In this document: positions 1 to 7,334 of the stretch, piece after piece
Numbering within the stretch: the stretch's first letter is position 1
Layout: each line of letters opens with the position of its first letter
Assembly (NCBI GenBank): GCA_020832495.1
Contig: JAFIEP010000059.1
Location: 1-53,619, forward strand
DNA from: Acidimicrobiia bacterium
Lineage (GTDB): Bacteria; Actinomycetota; Acidimicrobiia; Acidimicrobiales; Acidimicrobilacustridaceae
Direction of reading: 5' to 3'
Length of the DNA: 53,619 nucleotides
The notes under the pieces: generated by a model
What the model saw: the letters and a program-made list of their open reading frames with translations, nothing else
Database searches by the model: none
What the model was told of the DNA's origin: nothing
Made by a program: the position numbers and the translations under genes

Positions 1-298
1 ACCCTCTCACGGAGGCTGTGCGTACGCCGCCGATCCCATCGCCGTCGTTCAGGCCGATCGCAAGTATTGGATCGAGCCTCCACATTGCTGGTTGCGGGAA
101 CGGCGCTCCGACGCCGGAGTGCTCCGCGACAAGATCGACGCTCGATTGCGACAGGAGGACGTATTCCTGCAACTCAGAGTGTCGCCTGGGCGGGCGTTAC
201 GGAAAAGCGAACGCTGCGCCCCGCGTCCTCCTCGCGTCCTGCGACCGCAGGACGACGACGGCGCACATGCCCTGAGCTGGGCATATGCGCGGAAATCG
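1..298. other. No recognisable gene; two hairpins downstream of tmRNA
   Basis: I see no credible coding sequence here; the open frames on both strands are low-quality and match no family I know. Downstream of the tmRNA (reading the minus strand) lie two perfect inverted repeats: 267-272 with 279-284 (ATGCCC/GGGCAT, 6-base loop) and 236-242 with 247-253 (GTCCTGC/GCAGGAC, 4-base loop). Neither is followed by a T run. They are candidate tmRNA terminators or processing structures. The window edge may cut a gene here. Confidence 0.4.
236..284 (-). terminator. Tandem hairpins downstream of ssrA
   Basis: Two perfect stems of 6 and 7 bp lie 15 to 63 bases beyond the 3' end of the tmRNA. Their position suits transcription termination. 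The lack of a U-tract means they are not canonical intrinsic terminators, which is common in high-GC actinobacteria. Confidence 0.35.
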
Positions 299-684
299 CG
301 GTGGAGCTGGGGGGAATCGAACCCCCGTCCGCTGAAGAGTCACTGTCCGCGCTACGACCATTCCCGCGTGCTCGGCTCACGGCTGCCGATCTGCCGGGTC
401 AGACGGGCCGGGTGGCCCTGCCGCCGGGTCTTTCCCCGAGGTCAGCGGTCTTTCTCGCCGTCAGCGGTCTCTCCCTGCGGTCACCAGTGCTTCTGTTGCC
501 GGGCTGCACCGGTCTGGCCCCGCGTGCCATTGCTGGTCGCTGTGTCTCTCTAGGCCTGGGTTGAATCAGGCGGCGAGAGCGAACTCGCCATCGGCGGTTC
601 TTTGTGGTCCCCCGTTTAACGAGTCTGAGGAACTCGGGTCGCACGGTGCAGATCCCAGCATCAACGTCGAAACCGGTCAGCCCC
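299..684 (-). ncRNA. ssrA: tmRNA (transfer-messenger RNA)
   Basis: tmRNA rescues stalled ribosomes: alanyl-tmRNA bound to SmpB enters the A site and supplies a short reading frame that tags the nascent chain for proteolysis. Seen on the minus strand: the 5' end begins GGGGCUGACCGGUUUCGAC (684 downward), the hallmark tmRNA start. The 3' end carries the T-arm GGUUCGAUUCCCCCCAGCUCCA (about 323 to 302). The 5' GGGGCUG pairs with 3' CAGCUCC as the acceptor stem. After the discriminator A the genome reads CCG, so the final A of CCA is not encoded and must be added by CCA-adding enzyme. The length of about 385 nt is normal. smpB lies just upstream on the same strand. The tag frame is at 566-595. Confidence 0.95.
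566..595 (-). other. tmRNA proteolysis-tag reading frame (ADGEFALAA)
   Basis: Reading the minus strand inside ssrA, the codons GCC GAT GGC GAG TTC GCT CTC GCC GCC TGA give the tag ADGEFALAA. It ends in the protease-recognised ALAA. The GCC GAT resume position matches the mycobacterial tag, which also begins Ala-Asp, as I recall it. At nine residues the tag is short for the phylum. The exact resume codon is inferred from frame and homology. Confidence 0.8.
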
Positions 685-710
685 GTGAGCTGCTCGCTGG
701 CAGCGTCCCC

Positions 711-716
711 ATACTA
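711..716 (-). promoter_or_regulatory. Putative -10 element of ssrA
   Basis: The minus strand reads TAGTAT in a GCGC-TAGTAT-GGGG context. It predicts a transcription start near 704, about 20 nt before the mature 5' end of tmRNA at 684, leaving a short leader for RNase P to remove. I see no clear -35. Confidence 0.5.
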
Positions 717-776
717 GCGCGCCACCACCACGGTCCCCTCTGCGATTTCGACTGGCCCCACGTCACGCCGCGGGAA

Positions 777-1262
777 TCAGTCCATGCCCTTGGCCCGGCG
801 ACCCATGGCCCGACGTGCCTCGGCGGCGGCGTCCCGCTCGGCGATGGCACGGCGCTTGTCACCCTTCGAGCGCCCACGGGCGACGGCCAGGTCGATCTTC
901 GCCCGACCGTCTCGGAAGTAGATCGACATGGGTACCAGCGCCAACCGTTCCTGGTCGACCCGGGCGCGCAGCCGGTCGATCTCCACCCGGTGCGCCAGGA
1001 GCTTGCGGGCCCGGTCCGGTTCGGGTCGATCGTGGGTCCCGGTGGACTCCCACGGGGAGATGTGCAGTCCGTGCAACCACAGCTCGTGATCGCGCACCTT
1101 GGCGTGCGCGTCGGCCAGCTGCACCTTGGCGGCGCGCAGCGACTTCACCTCGCTGCCGCGCAGCGCGATGCCGACCTCGAGTGTCTCGAGGATGTCGTAG
1201 TCGCGGCGGGCCTGGCGGTTGGTGGCCACCACGGTGCGCGCGTCGTCGGAGCGGGTTGCCAT
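777..1262 (-). CDS. smpB: SsrA-binding protein SmpB
   Basis: SmpB is the protein partner of tmRNA. It binds the tRNA-like domain, mimics an anticodon arm and is needed for every trans-translation event. The 161-residue product has the family hallmarks: an N-terminal segment with NRQARRDYDILETLEVGIAL, then GSEVKSLR, the OB-fold strands ending in an LLAH region, YFRDGRAKIDLAVARG, and a basic tail ending RRAMGRRAKGMD. The ATG at 1262 is chosen because a TAGCCT hexamer (1277-1272) puts the transcription start about 3 nt before it. It is followed on the same strand by ssrA, the usual actinobacterial pair, and is divergent from mec with only 45 bp between them. Confidence 0.96.
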   Translation of the reverse strand: MATRSDDARTVVATNRQARRDYDILETLEVGIALRGSEVKSLRAAKVQLADAHAKVRDHELWLHGLHISPWESTGTHDRPEPDRARKLLAHRVEIDRLRARVDQERLALVPMSIYFRDGRAKIDLAVARGRSKGDKRRAIAERDAAAEARRAMGRRAKGMD

Positions 1263-1271
1263 GGGGGAGCG

Positions 1272-1277
1272 AGGCTA
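1272..1277 (-). promoter_or_regulatory. Putative -10 element of smpB
   Basis: TAGCCT on the minus strand. If this is the -10, transcription starts at about 1265, three bases before the smpB ATG, giving an almost leaderless mRNA. Confidence 0.45.
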
Positions 1278-1293
1278 CCCCCACGCGGAGCGA

Positions 1294-1299
1294 TACCGT
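1294..1299 (+). promoter_or_regulatory. Putative -10 element of the mec gene
   Basis: TACCGT on the plus strand predicts a start at about 1306, two bases before the GTG start of the JAMM peptidase gene. Together with the smpB element it forms a back-to-back promoter pair in 45 bp. Confidence 0.45.
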
Positions 1300-1307
1300 G
1301 TCGGCCT

Positions 1308-1730
1308 GTGCTCCACTTGGCTGCTGACGCGCACGAACTGCTCCTGGCCCACTCCTATGTCGGCCTGCCCGCCGAGGCGTGTGGCCTGCTCGCCGGCCTG
1401 CCCGCCGACGGTGATCGTCCGGCGGTGGCCGAGGTGTTCTACCCGTGTGAGAACCTGGCCGCCTCCACCAAGTACTACACGGTCGCACCACGGGACCACC
1501 TGCGAGCCGACCGTGACGCCGAGGATCGGGGCTTCGAGATCATCGGGGTGGTGCACAGCCACACCCACACCGACCCCTACCCGTCACCGACCGACGTGGC
1601 CGAGGCGCCCGACCCCGGGTGGCACTACGTGATCGTCTCGCTGCGGGAGGCCGAACCGATGGTGCGCTCGTACCGCATCTTCGGCGCGGACATCGTCGAG
1701 GAACCCATCCGCATCACCGGCGCCCCCTGA
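1308..1730 (+). CDS. mec: JAMM/MPN+ metallopeptidase, Mec-like (M67)
   Basis: Zinc metallopeptidase of the JAB1/MPN+ family. The mycobacterial homologue Mec removes cysteine from the sulfur-carrier protein CysO. The 140-residue product shows the full JAMM site: Glu23 in EACGLL, then H83-S-H85-T, Ser93 and Asp96 in HSHTHTDPYPSPTD, with correct spacing. The GTG at 1308 is chosen because everything upstream in the frame is antisense to smpB and tmRNA, and because a TACCGT box gives an almost leaderless start. cysM follows 242 bp downstream, as in Mycobacterium, but no cysO lies between them. The substrate is therefore inferred, and the partner may be encoded elsewhere. Confidence 0.85.
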   Translation: MLHLAADAHELLLAHSYVGLPAEACGLLAGLPADGDRPAVAEVFYPCENLAASTKYYTVAPRDHLRADRDAEDRGFEIIGVVHSHTHTDPYPSPTDVAEAPDPGWHYVIVSLREAEPMVRSYRIFGADIVEEPIRITGAP

Positions 1731-1817
1731 AGACGGGCGCCCAGCGGCGCCAGGTCCCAGTGCGGTCCCAGGCGAATGGGGAACGGCCGGAAATGCCGCA
1801 GTCGGGGGTCGGTCGGA

Positions 1818-1823
1818 TAGATT
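1818..1823 (+). promoter_or_regulatory. Putative -10 for cysM, long leader
   Basis: TAGATT in the mec-cysM gap would give a 5' leader of about 140 nt before cysM. Just downstream lies GTTGAC-N7-GTCGAC (about 1825-1843), a possible dyad operator. Both are weak inferences; I recognise no known riboswitch in the leader. Confidence 0.25.
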
Positions 1824-1972
1824 GTTGACAGGACTGGTCGACTTTCACCCGAGGTGCCCGTCCGAACCGGGCGAACCGTCCCGTCCGACGACACACCACA
1901 TCCACCAGGGGCGCTGCCCCACGCTGTCCGTCGCTGTCGGCCCCGTGGCCGGCCGACCCCAGGAGGACACAG

Positions 1973-2923
1973 ATGACCGCCGTGCCATCGGTGCTCGACA
2001 TGATCGGTGACACCCCACTGGTCGACGTCAGCGTGCTCAGCCCGAATCCGTCAGTGCGGATCCTGGCCAAGATGGAGGGCCAGAACCCCGCCGGGTCGGT
2101 GAAGGATCGCATCGCCCGACAGATGATCCTCGAGGCGGAGGCGGACGGCACCCTGACCGAGGGCAAGACGATCATCGAGCCCTCGTCGGGTAACACGGGG
2201 ATTGCACTGGCCATGATCGCCCGGATCCGCGGCTACCCCATCAAGATCGTCATGCCCGAGAACGTGTCCATCGAGCGCCGCCAGATGCTCGAGGTCTTCG
2301 GGGCGGAGATCATCCTCACCCCCGGAGCAGAGGGATCCAACGGCGCCGTTCGGCGAGCCATCGAGCTGTCCGAGGAACACCCTGACTGGGTCTTCCTGTA
2401 CCAGTACGCCAACGAGGCCAACCCACGGGCGCACTACACCACCACCGGCCCCGAGATCCTGCGCGACTGCCCGGAGATCACGCACTTCGTGGCCGGACTG
2501 GGTACGTCGGGCACCCTCATGGGGGTCGGCACCTATCTGCGTGAGCACAAGCCCGACGTCAAGATCATGGCCGTCGAACCGCCGCTCGGTGAACTGGTCG
2601 AAGGCCTCCGCAACCTCGAGGAGGGCTACATCCCGCCGGTGTACGAGAAGTGGGGGGGTCCCGACCTGCTCGACGGCAAGCGCATCGTGCGTCCCCGTGA
2701 GTCGATCGAGTGGACTCGCCGGTTGGTGGGGGAGTGCGGGCTGTTCGCCGGGATCTCCTCGGGGGCGGCGTTGGCCGGCGCAGCGCGGATCGCCCAGCAG
2801 ATCGACGAGGGCACCATCGTCTTCATCGTGTGCGACGGCGGTTGGAAGTACCTCTCGACCGGCGTCTACACCGACGACCTCGACGAGGTGTCGGAGAAGG
2901 CAGCCAAGATCATCTACTTCTGA
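1973..2923 (+). CDS. cysM: Cysteine synthase, CysM type
   Basis: PLP-dependent beta-replacement enzyme making cysteine. The mycobacterial CysM takes O-phosphoserine and thiocarboxylated CysO. This 316-residue protein has the PLP lysine K44 in GSVKDR, the substrate loop SSGNTG (71-76), the glycine-rich phosphate loop GLGTSGT (175-181) and the C-terminal GGWKYLSTG segment typical of CysM. Arg213 in the LRNLEEG segment matches the corresponding arginine of the mycobacterial enzyme linked with O-phosphoserine use. A strong AGGAGG (1961-1966) fixes the ATG at 1973. It sits downstream of mec and, after a YccF gene on the other strand, upstream of murI. The thiocarboxylate donor CysO is not in the window, so free sulfide could be the sulfur source. 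Confidence 0.9.
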   Translation: MTAVPSVLDMIGDTPLVDVSVLSPNPSVRILAKMEGQNPAGSVKDRIARQMILEAEADGTLTEGKTIIEPSSGNTGIALAMIARIRGYPIKIVMPENVSIERRQMLEVFGAEIILTPGAEGSNGAVRRAIELSEEHPDWVFLYQYANEANPRAHYTTTGPEILRDCPEITHFVAGLGTSGTLMGVGTYLREHKPDVKIMAVEPPLGELVEGLRNLEEGYIPPVYEKWGGPDLLDGKRIVRPRESIEWTRRLVGECGLFAGISSGAALAGAARIAQQIDEGTIVFIVCDGGWKYLSTGVYTDDLDEVSEKAAKIIYF

Positions 2924-2996
2924 GCGCGTCTGGTCGGCGTCTCGTCCGGTGGTCGCCTCCCACGCAGGTGTCCTCCCCCGTGAGGATGCCGATCGC

Positions 2997-3416
2997 TCAG
3001 GCGGGACGGGCAGCGATGCCGCCCTCGAGCGCCTGGGCCTCCTCCCGATCGGTGATGCGGTAGCCGAACGGCCACAGCGCCAGGCGAGAGAGTTTGAAGG
3101 CCTGCAGGCCGAAGGGGATGCCGATCACCGTGAGGCAGAGCACGAGGCCGGCCAGGAGGTGGAACAAGAAGATCTCCCAGCCGAAGAGCACCAACCACAC
3201 GACGTTGAACACAGTGCGCAGACAGCCGCCGCTGTTGTCGCGAGGGACGACACCTCGGCCGAAGGGCCACAGCGAGAACCGGGCCAGCTTGAAGGCCTGG
3301 ATGCCGAACGGAATGCCGATGACGGTGAGACACAGGGCGATCCCTGCCACCGCATAGCCCAAGGCCAGCCAGATGCCGGCCACGACGAGCCACAAGAAGT
3401 TCCCGATGGTGCGCAC
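2997..3416 (-). CDS. yccF: YccF domain membrane protein
   Basis: Small inner-membrane protein of unknown function (YccF/DUF307). The 139-residue sequence is an internal duplication: each half has a hydrophobic helix followed by a CLTVIGIPFG-type motif, then QAFKL.R..LWPFG. The two halves share the near-identical string CLTVIGIPFG and are joined by a short linker with RDNSGGCLRT. The start at GTG 3416 is supported by TAGTCT (3428-3423), which predicts transcription beginning exactly at the start codon. It lies between cysM and murI on the opposite strand, interrupting the otherwise conserved mec-cysM-murI order. Confidence 0.85.
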   Translation of the reverse strand: MRTIGNFLWLVVAGIWLALGYAVAGIALCLTVIGIPFGIQAFKLARFSLWPFGRGVVPRDNSGGCLRTVFNVVWLVLFGWEIFLFHLLAGLVLCLTVIGIPFGLQAFKLSRLALWPFGYRITDREEAQALEGGIAARPA

Positions 3417-3422
3417 GCCAGG

Positions 3423-3428
3423 AGACTA
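3423..3428 (-). promoter_or_regulatory. Putative -10 of yccF (leaderless)
   Basis: TAGTCT on the minus strand predicts +1 at 3416, the first base of the GTG start codon. Confidence 0.5.
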
Positions 3429-3478
3429 CAGCGCAGGGTCGGGGCCTGCCCCGGCGTCCCGGGTGGTCACGCCACCGG

Positions 3479-3484
3479 TACGCT
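3479..3484 (+). promoter_or_regulatory. Putative -10 of murI (leaderless)
   Basis: TACGCT predicts +1 at 3491, the A of the murI ATG. This favours that ATG over the GTG directly before it. It forms a divergent pair with the yccF element. Confidence 0.5.
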
Positions 3485-3490
3485 TCGGTG

Positions 3491-4339
3491 ATGGATGGTC
3501 GGCCGATCGGGGTGTTCGACTCAGGCCTCGGAGGGCTCACCGTGATCCGGGCGCTGGTGGACCTCCTTCCCGGTGAGGACCTCGTGTACATCGGCGACAG
3601 CGCGCGGTACCCCTATGGCCCGAAGCCGCTGGACGAGGTGCGTCGGTTCGCTGTCGAACTGACCGATCACCTGGTGCACGAGGTGGGTGTCAAGGCCGTG
3701 GTGGTGGCCTGCAACACCGCAACCGCGGCCGCACTCGAGGACCTGCGCCAGCGGGTGTCGGTCCCCGTCGTGGGGGTGATCGAGCCCGGTGTGCGTGCGG
3801 TGCTGGCCGCCTCGCAGTGGGGGCGGGTCGGTGTCGTGGGCACGGTGGGGACCATCGGCTCGGGGGCCTACCAGCGGGCGGTGCGCCGGTTGCGGCCCGA
3901 CGTGGAACTCACCTGCGCCGCCTGTCCGGGGTTCGTCGAGTTCGTGGAGCGTGGCGAGACCGACACCGACCAGGTACGGGTGTTGGCCGAGCGATTGCTG
4001 GCGCCGGTACGCGAGGCCAAGGTCGACGCACTGCTCCTCGGGTGTACGCACTATCCCTTCCTGGCTCGCACCATCAGCGACGTCATGGGTCGTGACGTGG
4101 TGTTGGTGTCCTCGGCGGAGGAGACGGCGTTCGAGGTACGTCGAGCGCTGGCCGATCCGGCGGCACCGAGTGGGTCGGGTCGACCGTCGGGCGGTCGGCG
4201 GACACTGCTGACCACCGGCGACCTCGGTGCCTTTCGGGCCATGGGTGCCACCCTGCTGGGCACGGATCTCGATGCGGCGGCCACCGTCGAGGTGCCTCCC
4301 GGCAGGAGCGGTGCCCACAGCCCCGGGTCCGGGACGTGA
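3491..4339 (+). CDS. murI: Glutamate racemase
   Basis: Converts L- to D-glutamate for peptidoglycan by a cofactor-independent two-cysteine mechanism. The 282-residue product has the N-terminal GVFDSGLGGLTV motif, catalytic Cys74 in VVACNTATAA and Cys185 in LLLGCTHYPF, and the conserved IGDSARYPYG segment. The ATG at 3491 is preferred to an in-frame GTG at 3488 because of a leaderless-type promoter box. The C-terminus overlaps the next gene by four bases (GTGA), so the two are probably translationally coupled. The murI-MBL-rph-rdgB order equals that of Mycobacterium. Confidence 0.95.
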   Translation: MDGRPIGVFDSGLGGLTVIRALVDLLPGEDLVYIGDSARYPYGPKPLDEVRRFAVELTDHLVHEVGVKAVVVACNTATAAALEDLRQRVSVPVVGVIEPGVRAVLAASQWGRVGVVGTVGTIGSGAYQRAVRRLRPDVELTCAACPGFVEFVERGETDTDQVRVLAERLLAPVREAKVDALLLGCTHYPFLARTISDVMGRDVVLVSSAEETAFEVRRALADPAAPSGSGRPSGGRRTLLTTGDLGAFRAMGATLLGTDLDAAATVEVPPGRSGAHSPGSGT

Positions 4340-5076
4340 CGAGCGGGCTGGAGCTCACGGTCCTCGGCTGCTCGGGGAGCTATCCGGGGCCCGGCCGAGC
4401 CTGTTCTGGCTACCTGATCCGCTCGGCCACCACCACGATCGTCGTCGACATGGGTCCGGGAACGGTGGCCAACCTGCAGGCCCATGTCGATCCCGCCTCC
4501 GTCGATGCCGTGGTGCTCTCCCACGAGCATCCCGACCACTGGGTCGATCTGACCTCGCTGCGCGTGTTGCTGCGCTACGGCCTCGGCCGCAGCGGGCTGG
4601 CCGTCTACGGCACCGCCGGCACCCGCGACATGGCCGAGCACGTCTGTGGCAGCGTGGCGCCAACCTTCGAGTGGACCACCATCGCAGACGGCGACCGGCA
4701 CACGATCGGGGATCTCTCGCTCCGCTTCGCGGCCACCGACCACTACGTGCCCACCCTGGCCGTGCGCGTGACCTCGGGCGCCTGCACGCTGGCCTACTCG
4801 GCCGACACCGGGCCCGGCTGGTCCTTCGCCCACCTCGGCGGCGACATCGACTTGGCCCTGTGCGAGGCGACCACCCTGGTTGACGGCGAAGGCGATGGCG
4901 TGCTCCACCTGTCGGCCCGGCAGGCGGGTGCCCTGGCTCGCGCCGGAGGCGCGGCACGGCTGGTGCTCACCCACCTGCTCCCGACCGTCGATGTCGCCGA
5001 GGCGCAGCGCGAAGCGGAGGAGTCGTTCGGCGCCCCGGTCGAGGTGGCCAGCGACGGGGCGACCTTCGTCCTCTGA
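4336..5076 (+). CDS. MBL-fold metallohydrolase (Rv1339-like phosphodiesterase)
   Basis: Metallo-beta-lactamase-fold hydrolase. By synteny and sequence it is the counterpart of mycobacterial Rv1339, reported as an atypical cyclic-nucleotide phosphodiesterase; the substrate here is inferred. The 246-residue product carries the metal-binding HxHxDH motif as H63-E-H65-P-D67-H68, further ligand positions near the ATDHYVP and YSADTGP segments, and a C-terminal LTHLLP histidine. There is no signal peptide, so it is cytosolic. GTG start inside the murI stop (GTGA). Confidence 0.85.
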   Translation: MTSGLELTVLGCSGSYPGPGRACSGYLIRSATTTIVVDMGPGTVANLQAHVDPASVDAVVLSHEHPDHWVDLTSLRVLLRYGLGRSGLAVYGTAGTRDMAEHVCGSVAPTFEWTTIADGDRHTIGDLSLRFAATDHYVPTLAVRVTSGACTLAYSADTGPGWSFAHLGGDIDLALCEATTLVDGEGDGVLHLSARQAGALARAGGAARLVLTHLLPTVDVAEAQREAEESFGAPVEVASDGATFVL

Positions 5077-5084
5077 GCGTCCCC

Positions 5085-5090
5085 TAGAGT
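5085..5090 (+). promoter_or_regulatory. Putative internal -10 before rph
   Basis: TAGAGT in the 41-bp MBL-rph gap predicts a start at about 5097, 21 nt before the rph GTG and upstream of its ribosome-binding site. It could give rph-rdgB a promoter of its own inside the operon. Confidence 0.35.
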
Positions 5091-5117
5091 GCAGGCTCGG
5101 CAACCCTGGAGGATCCC

Positions 5118-5855
5118 GTGACGCGAGCAGACGGCAGGAGCCCTGACGAACTCCGCCCCATCACCTTCGAGCGGGACTTCACCGCACAGGCCATCGGCTC
5201 GGTGCTCGTGCGCTTCGGACGCACGGTCGTGCTGTGCACCGCCTCGCTGGCCGACGACGTTCCCCGCTGGATGCGGGGCACCCAGAAGGGTTGGGTCACC
5301 GCTGAGTACTCCATGCTGCCCGGCTCCTCGGCGGAGCGGATCCGTCGGGAGGCCGCTGCTGGTCGGCCATCGGGACGCACCCAGGAGATCCAGCGTCTCA
5401 TCGGCCGCAGCCTGCGCGCCGTGTGCGACATGACGCTGCTCGGCGAGCGTCAGATCACCGTCGACTGCGACGTCCTCCAAGCGGACGGGGGGACGAGGAC
5501 GGCCTCGATCTGTGGCGGCTATCTGGCCTTGCACGATGCCTGCGCTCGGTTGGTGGCTGCGGGCACCTTGGCCGAACAGCCCCTCACCGACACCTGCGGG
5601 GCGATCTCTGTGGGCATCGTGGATGGGCAACCCTTGCTCGACCTCCCCTACAGCGAAGACGTACGGGCCGAGGTCGACATGAACGTGGTGATGACCGGAG
5701 CGGGCAGGTTCATCGAGGTGCAGGGCACCGCCGAGGGGCTGGCCTTCGCCCGCCACGAGTTGGACTCCATGCTCGACCTGGCACAGCAGGGCATCGAGGA
5801 GATCACCGAACTCCAACGATCCTTCACCGAACTCGTCCCGCCGCCACGACCGTGA
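5118..5855 (+). CDS. rph: Ribonuclease PH
   Basis: Phosphorolytic 3'-5' exoribonuclease trimming tRNA 3' ends. The 245-residue product begins [20 protein letters not shown], the conserved RNase PH opening. It contains the [18 protein letters not shown] segment, the phosphate-binding [16 protein letters not shown] motif and the catalytic aspartate region [14 protein letters not shown]. The GTG at 5118 has a good GGAGGA (about 5108-5113). It is followed after 7 bp by rdgB, as in Mycobacterium. Confidence 0.96.
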   Translation: MTRADGRSPDELRPITFERDFTAQAIGSVLVRFGRTVVLCTASLADDVPRWMRGTQKGWVTAEYSMLPGSSAERIRREAAAGRPSGRTQEIQRLIGRSLRAVCDMTLLGERQITVDCDVLQADGGTRTASICGGYLALHDACARLVAAGTLAEQPLTDTCGAISVGIVDGQPLLDLPYSEDVRAEVDMNVVMTGAGRFIEVQGTAEGLAFARHELDSMLDLAQQGIEEITELQRSFTELVPPPRP

Positions 5856-5862
5856 TCGCGGG

Positions 5863-6531
5863 GTGGGCGATGACGGGGCGCGACGGGTGGCGACGGTGAC
5901 CACGGGCGCCGCAACCGAATCGGTGGGTCACACCGAGGGTCTCCCTGTTGTCGTGTGTGCCTCGGCCAACCCCGGGAAGCTGCGCGAGCTCGACGATGCG
6001 TTGTCGGGCGTGTTCCGGCTGTTGGCGCGTCCCGATGACCTCGCCGATGTGGTGGAGGACGCACCGACGCTCGAGGGCAATGCCCGTCTCAAGGCGACGG
6101 CGGTGGGGGAATCCACCGGTCATGCGGCCCTGGCCGACGACACGGGCCTCGAGGTGGTTGCTCTCGACGGAGCCCCGGGGGTGCGATCGGCTCGCTACGG
6201 GGGTGAGCCCTCCGACAGTGCCCGGAACATCGCCCGACTCCTGGCCGCATTGGAGGAGCGCGGTGCGGTCGGGCGGAACCAGCGGCGGGCCAGATTCCGC
6301 ACGGTGTTGGTGCTGTTCCACCCCGACGGCCGCGAGGTGGTGGCCGAAGGCCGAGTGGACGGGGTCATCGCCTCGTCACCACGTGGGTCGAACGGCTTCG
6401 GCTACGACTCGGTGTTCGAACCCGACGGTGGCGATGGCCGCACGTTCGCCGAGATGACCTTGGAGGAGAAGCAGGCGCTCAGCCACCGGGCCCGAGCGAT
6501 CGAGTCACTCCTGGTCTGCATCTCAGGCTGA
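5863..6531 (+). CDS. rdgB: RdgB/HAM1 non-canonical purine NTP pyrophosphatase
   Basis: Hydrolyses ITP, dITP and XTP to monophosphates, keeping deaminated purines out of nucleic acids. The domain starts with VVVCASANPGKLREL and continues with the metal/substrate loop ALADDTGLEVVALDGAPGV, RSARYGG, GSNGFGYDSVF and EEKQALSHRARA, all family signatures. The first 25 residues or so are not conserved, so the true start could be GTG 5863 or a GTG near 5887; both are in frame. Last gene of the murI-MBL-rph-rdgB operon. A 15-bp tandem repeat lies immediately downstream. Confidence 0.93.
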   Translation: MGDDGARRVATVTTGAATESVGHTEGLPVVVCASANPGKLRELDDALSGVFRLLARPDDLADVVEDAPTLEGNARLKATAVGESTGHAALADDTGLEVVALDGAPGVRSARYGGEPSDSARNIARLLAALEERGAVGRNQRRARFRTVLVLFHPDGREVVAEGRVDGVIASSPRGSNGFGYDSVFEPDGGDGRTFAEMTLEEKQALSHRARAIESLLVCISG

Positions 6532-6541
6532 GTTCCCCGGT

Positions 6542-6598
6542 GTCGGGCCGGCCACCGTCGGGCCGGTCACCGTCGGGCCGGTCACCAATGGGCCGGCC
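6542..6598. repeat. 15-bp tandem repeat, 3 copies plus a partial
   Basis: Three copies of GTCGGGCCGG(C/T)CACC at 6542-6556, 6557-6571 and 6572-6586, then a degenerate partial. They fill the gap between the convergent rdgB and membrane-protein genes. The units are rich in GGCC and could fold into alternative hairpins, perhaps serving termination from both sides. Confidence 0.8.
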
Positions 6599-6615
6599 TG
6601 TCGTGGCGCCAGTGG

Positions 6616-7269
6616 TCAGCGGCGTCTGCCCAGCAGGCCGAGTCCGGTCATCGCCGCGGCGAGCGCCGCGACGGCGACCACCGCAGCGGTGGTCACGTCG
6701 GTCCTGACGCCCCCGAAGCGTCCTGCAGCCAGCATGGCCGAGGCGACAACCAACGTCGTGGCGAGGCTGCCCGGCGTGCGCACACGACCGAGACCCAGCC
6801 GCTGCCAGGCGAAGGGTGTGAGCGCCGGCGCAGCCATCAGCGCCATGATGGCGGCAACAGCGACGAGGACGTGCGTCCATCCGGCCGATCCCCCGATGCC
6901 GGCGAGCGCCACGGCGGCACCACCGAGCGCGGCCACCACCTCGGTCGGTGGCGCCACCCACCCCACGACGGTGGCAGCGAGCGCCACGGCCATCGCAGCA
7001 CCCACGCTGGTGATGAGCTCGGTGTCGGGCACCGTGACGAACACCGCCACCGCTGCTGCGGTGGCCACGGCCGCAGTCGTGCGGCCGCCAGCGACGCGGG
7101 TGGACCAACCGGCGGCCAGCCCACCGCCGACCACCAGGAGCGGCCCCCACAGCCCGATGGGCTGTCGCAGCGGGGTGAACGAGCTCACCATCGGAGCGAC
7201 GGCCAGGGCGCCGCCCGCCGCCAGCGCCAAGGTGCTCGTCCGCAGCAGCGGACGCCAGCGCGCCACCAC
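6616..7269 (-). CDS. Polytopic membrane protein of unknown function
   Basis: Very hydrophobic protein (217 residues from this GTG), rich in Ala, Val and Gly, with about six predicted membrane segments and an Arg-rich C-terminus (GLLGRRR). I do not recognise the family. The frame stays open upstream of the GTG and encodes another good membrane helix (LHWPFIAVGLATATLAV). It reaches a CTG at 7338 that overlaps the stop of the preceding dehydratase gene by four bases (CTGA), so the real start may be 7338 with a rare CTG codon. The genes are probably co-transcribed, linking it to polysaccharide synthesis. Confidence 0.6.
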   Translation of the reverse strand: MVARWRPLLRTSTLALAAGGALAVAPMVSSFTPLRQPIGLWGPLLVVGGGLAAGWSTRVAGGRTTAAVATAAAVAVFVTVPDTELITSVGAAMAVALAATVVGWVAPPTEVVAALGGAAVALAGIGGSAGWTHVLVAVAAIMALMAAPALTPFAWQRLGLGRVRTPGSLATTLVVASAMLAAGRFGGVRTDVTTAAVVAVAALAAAMTGLGLLGRRR

Positions 7270-7334
7270 GACGGCGAGTGTGGCGGTGGCCAGTCCGACA
7301 GCGATGAACGGCCAGTGGAGGACGGCCAGCGTGC

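Noticed and set aside
1-298. Integrated element or att site next to tmRNA
   Set aside because: tmRNA 3' ends are known integration sites, but I find no integrase or repeated copy of the tmRNA end in the window.
300-330. tRNA-like T-arm signal
   Set aside because: It is the 3' half of tmRNA: the matching acceptor strand is at 678-684 with a typical tmRNA 5' end, not a 75-nt tRNA.
561-1307. A 389-codon open frame running into the JAMM gene
   Set aside because: Its first two thirds are antisense to tmRNA and smpB and show no conservation; only the part from 1308 is real.
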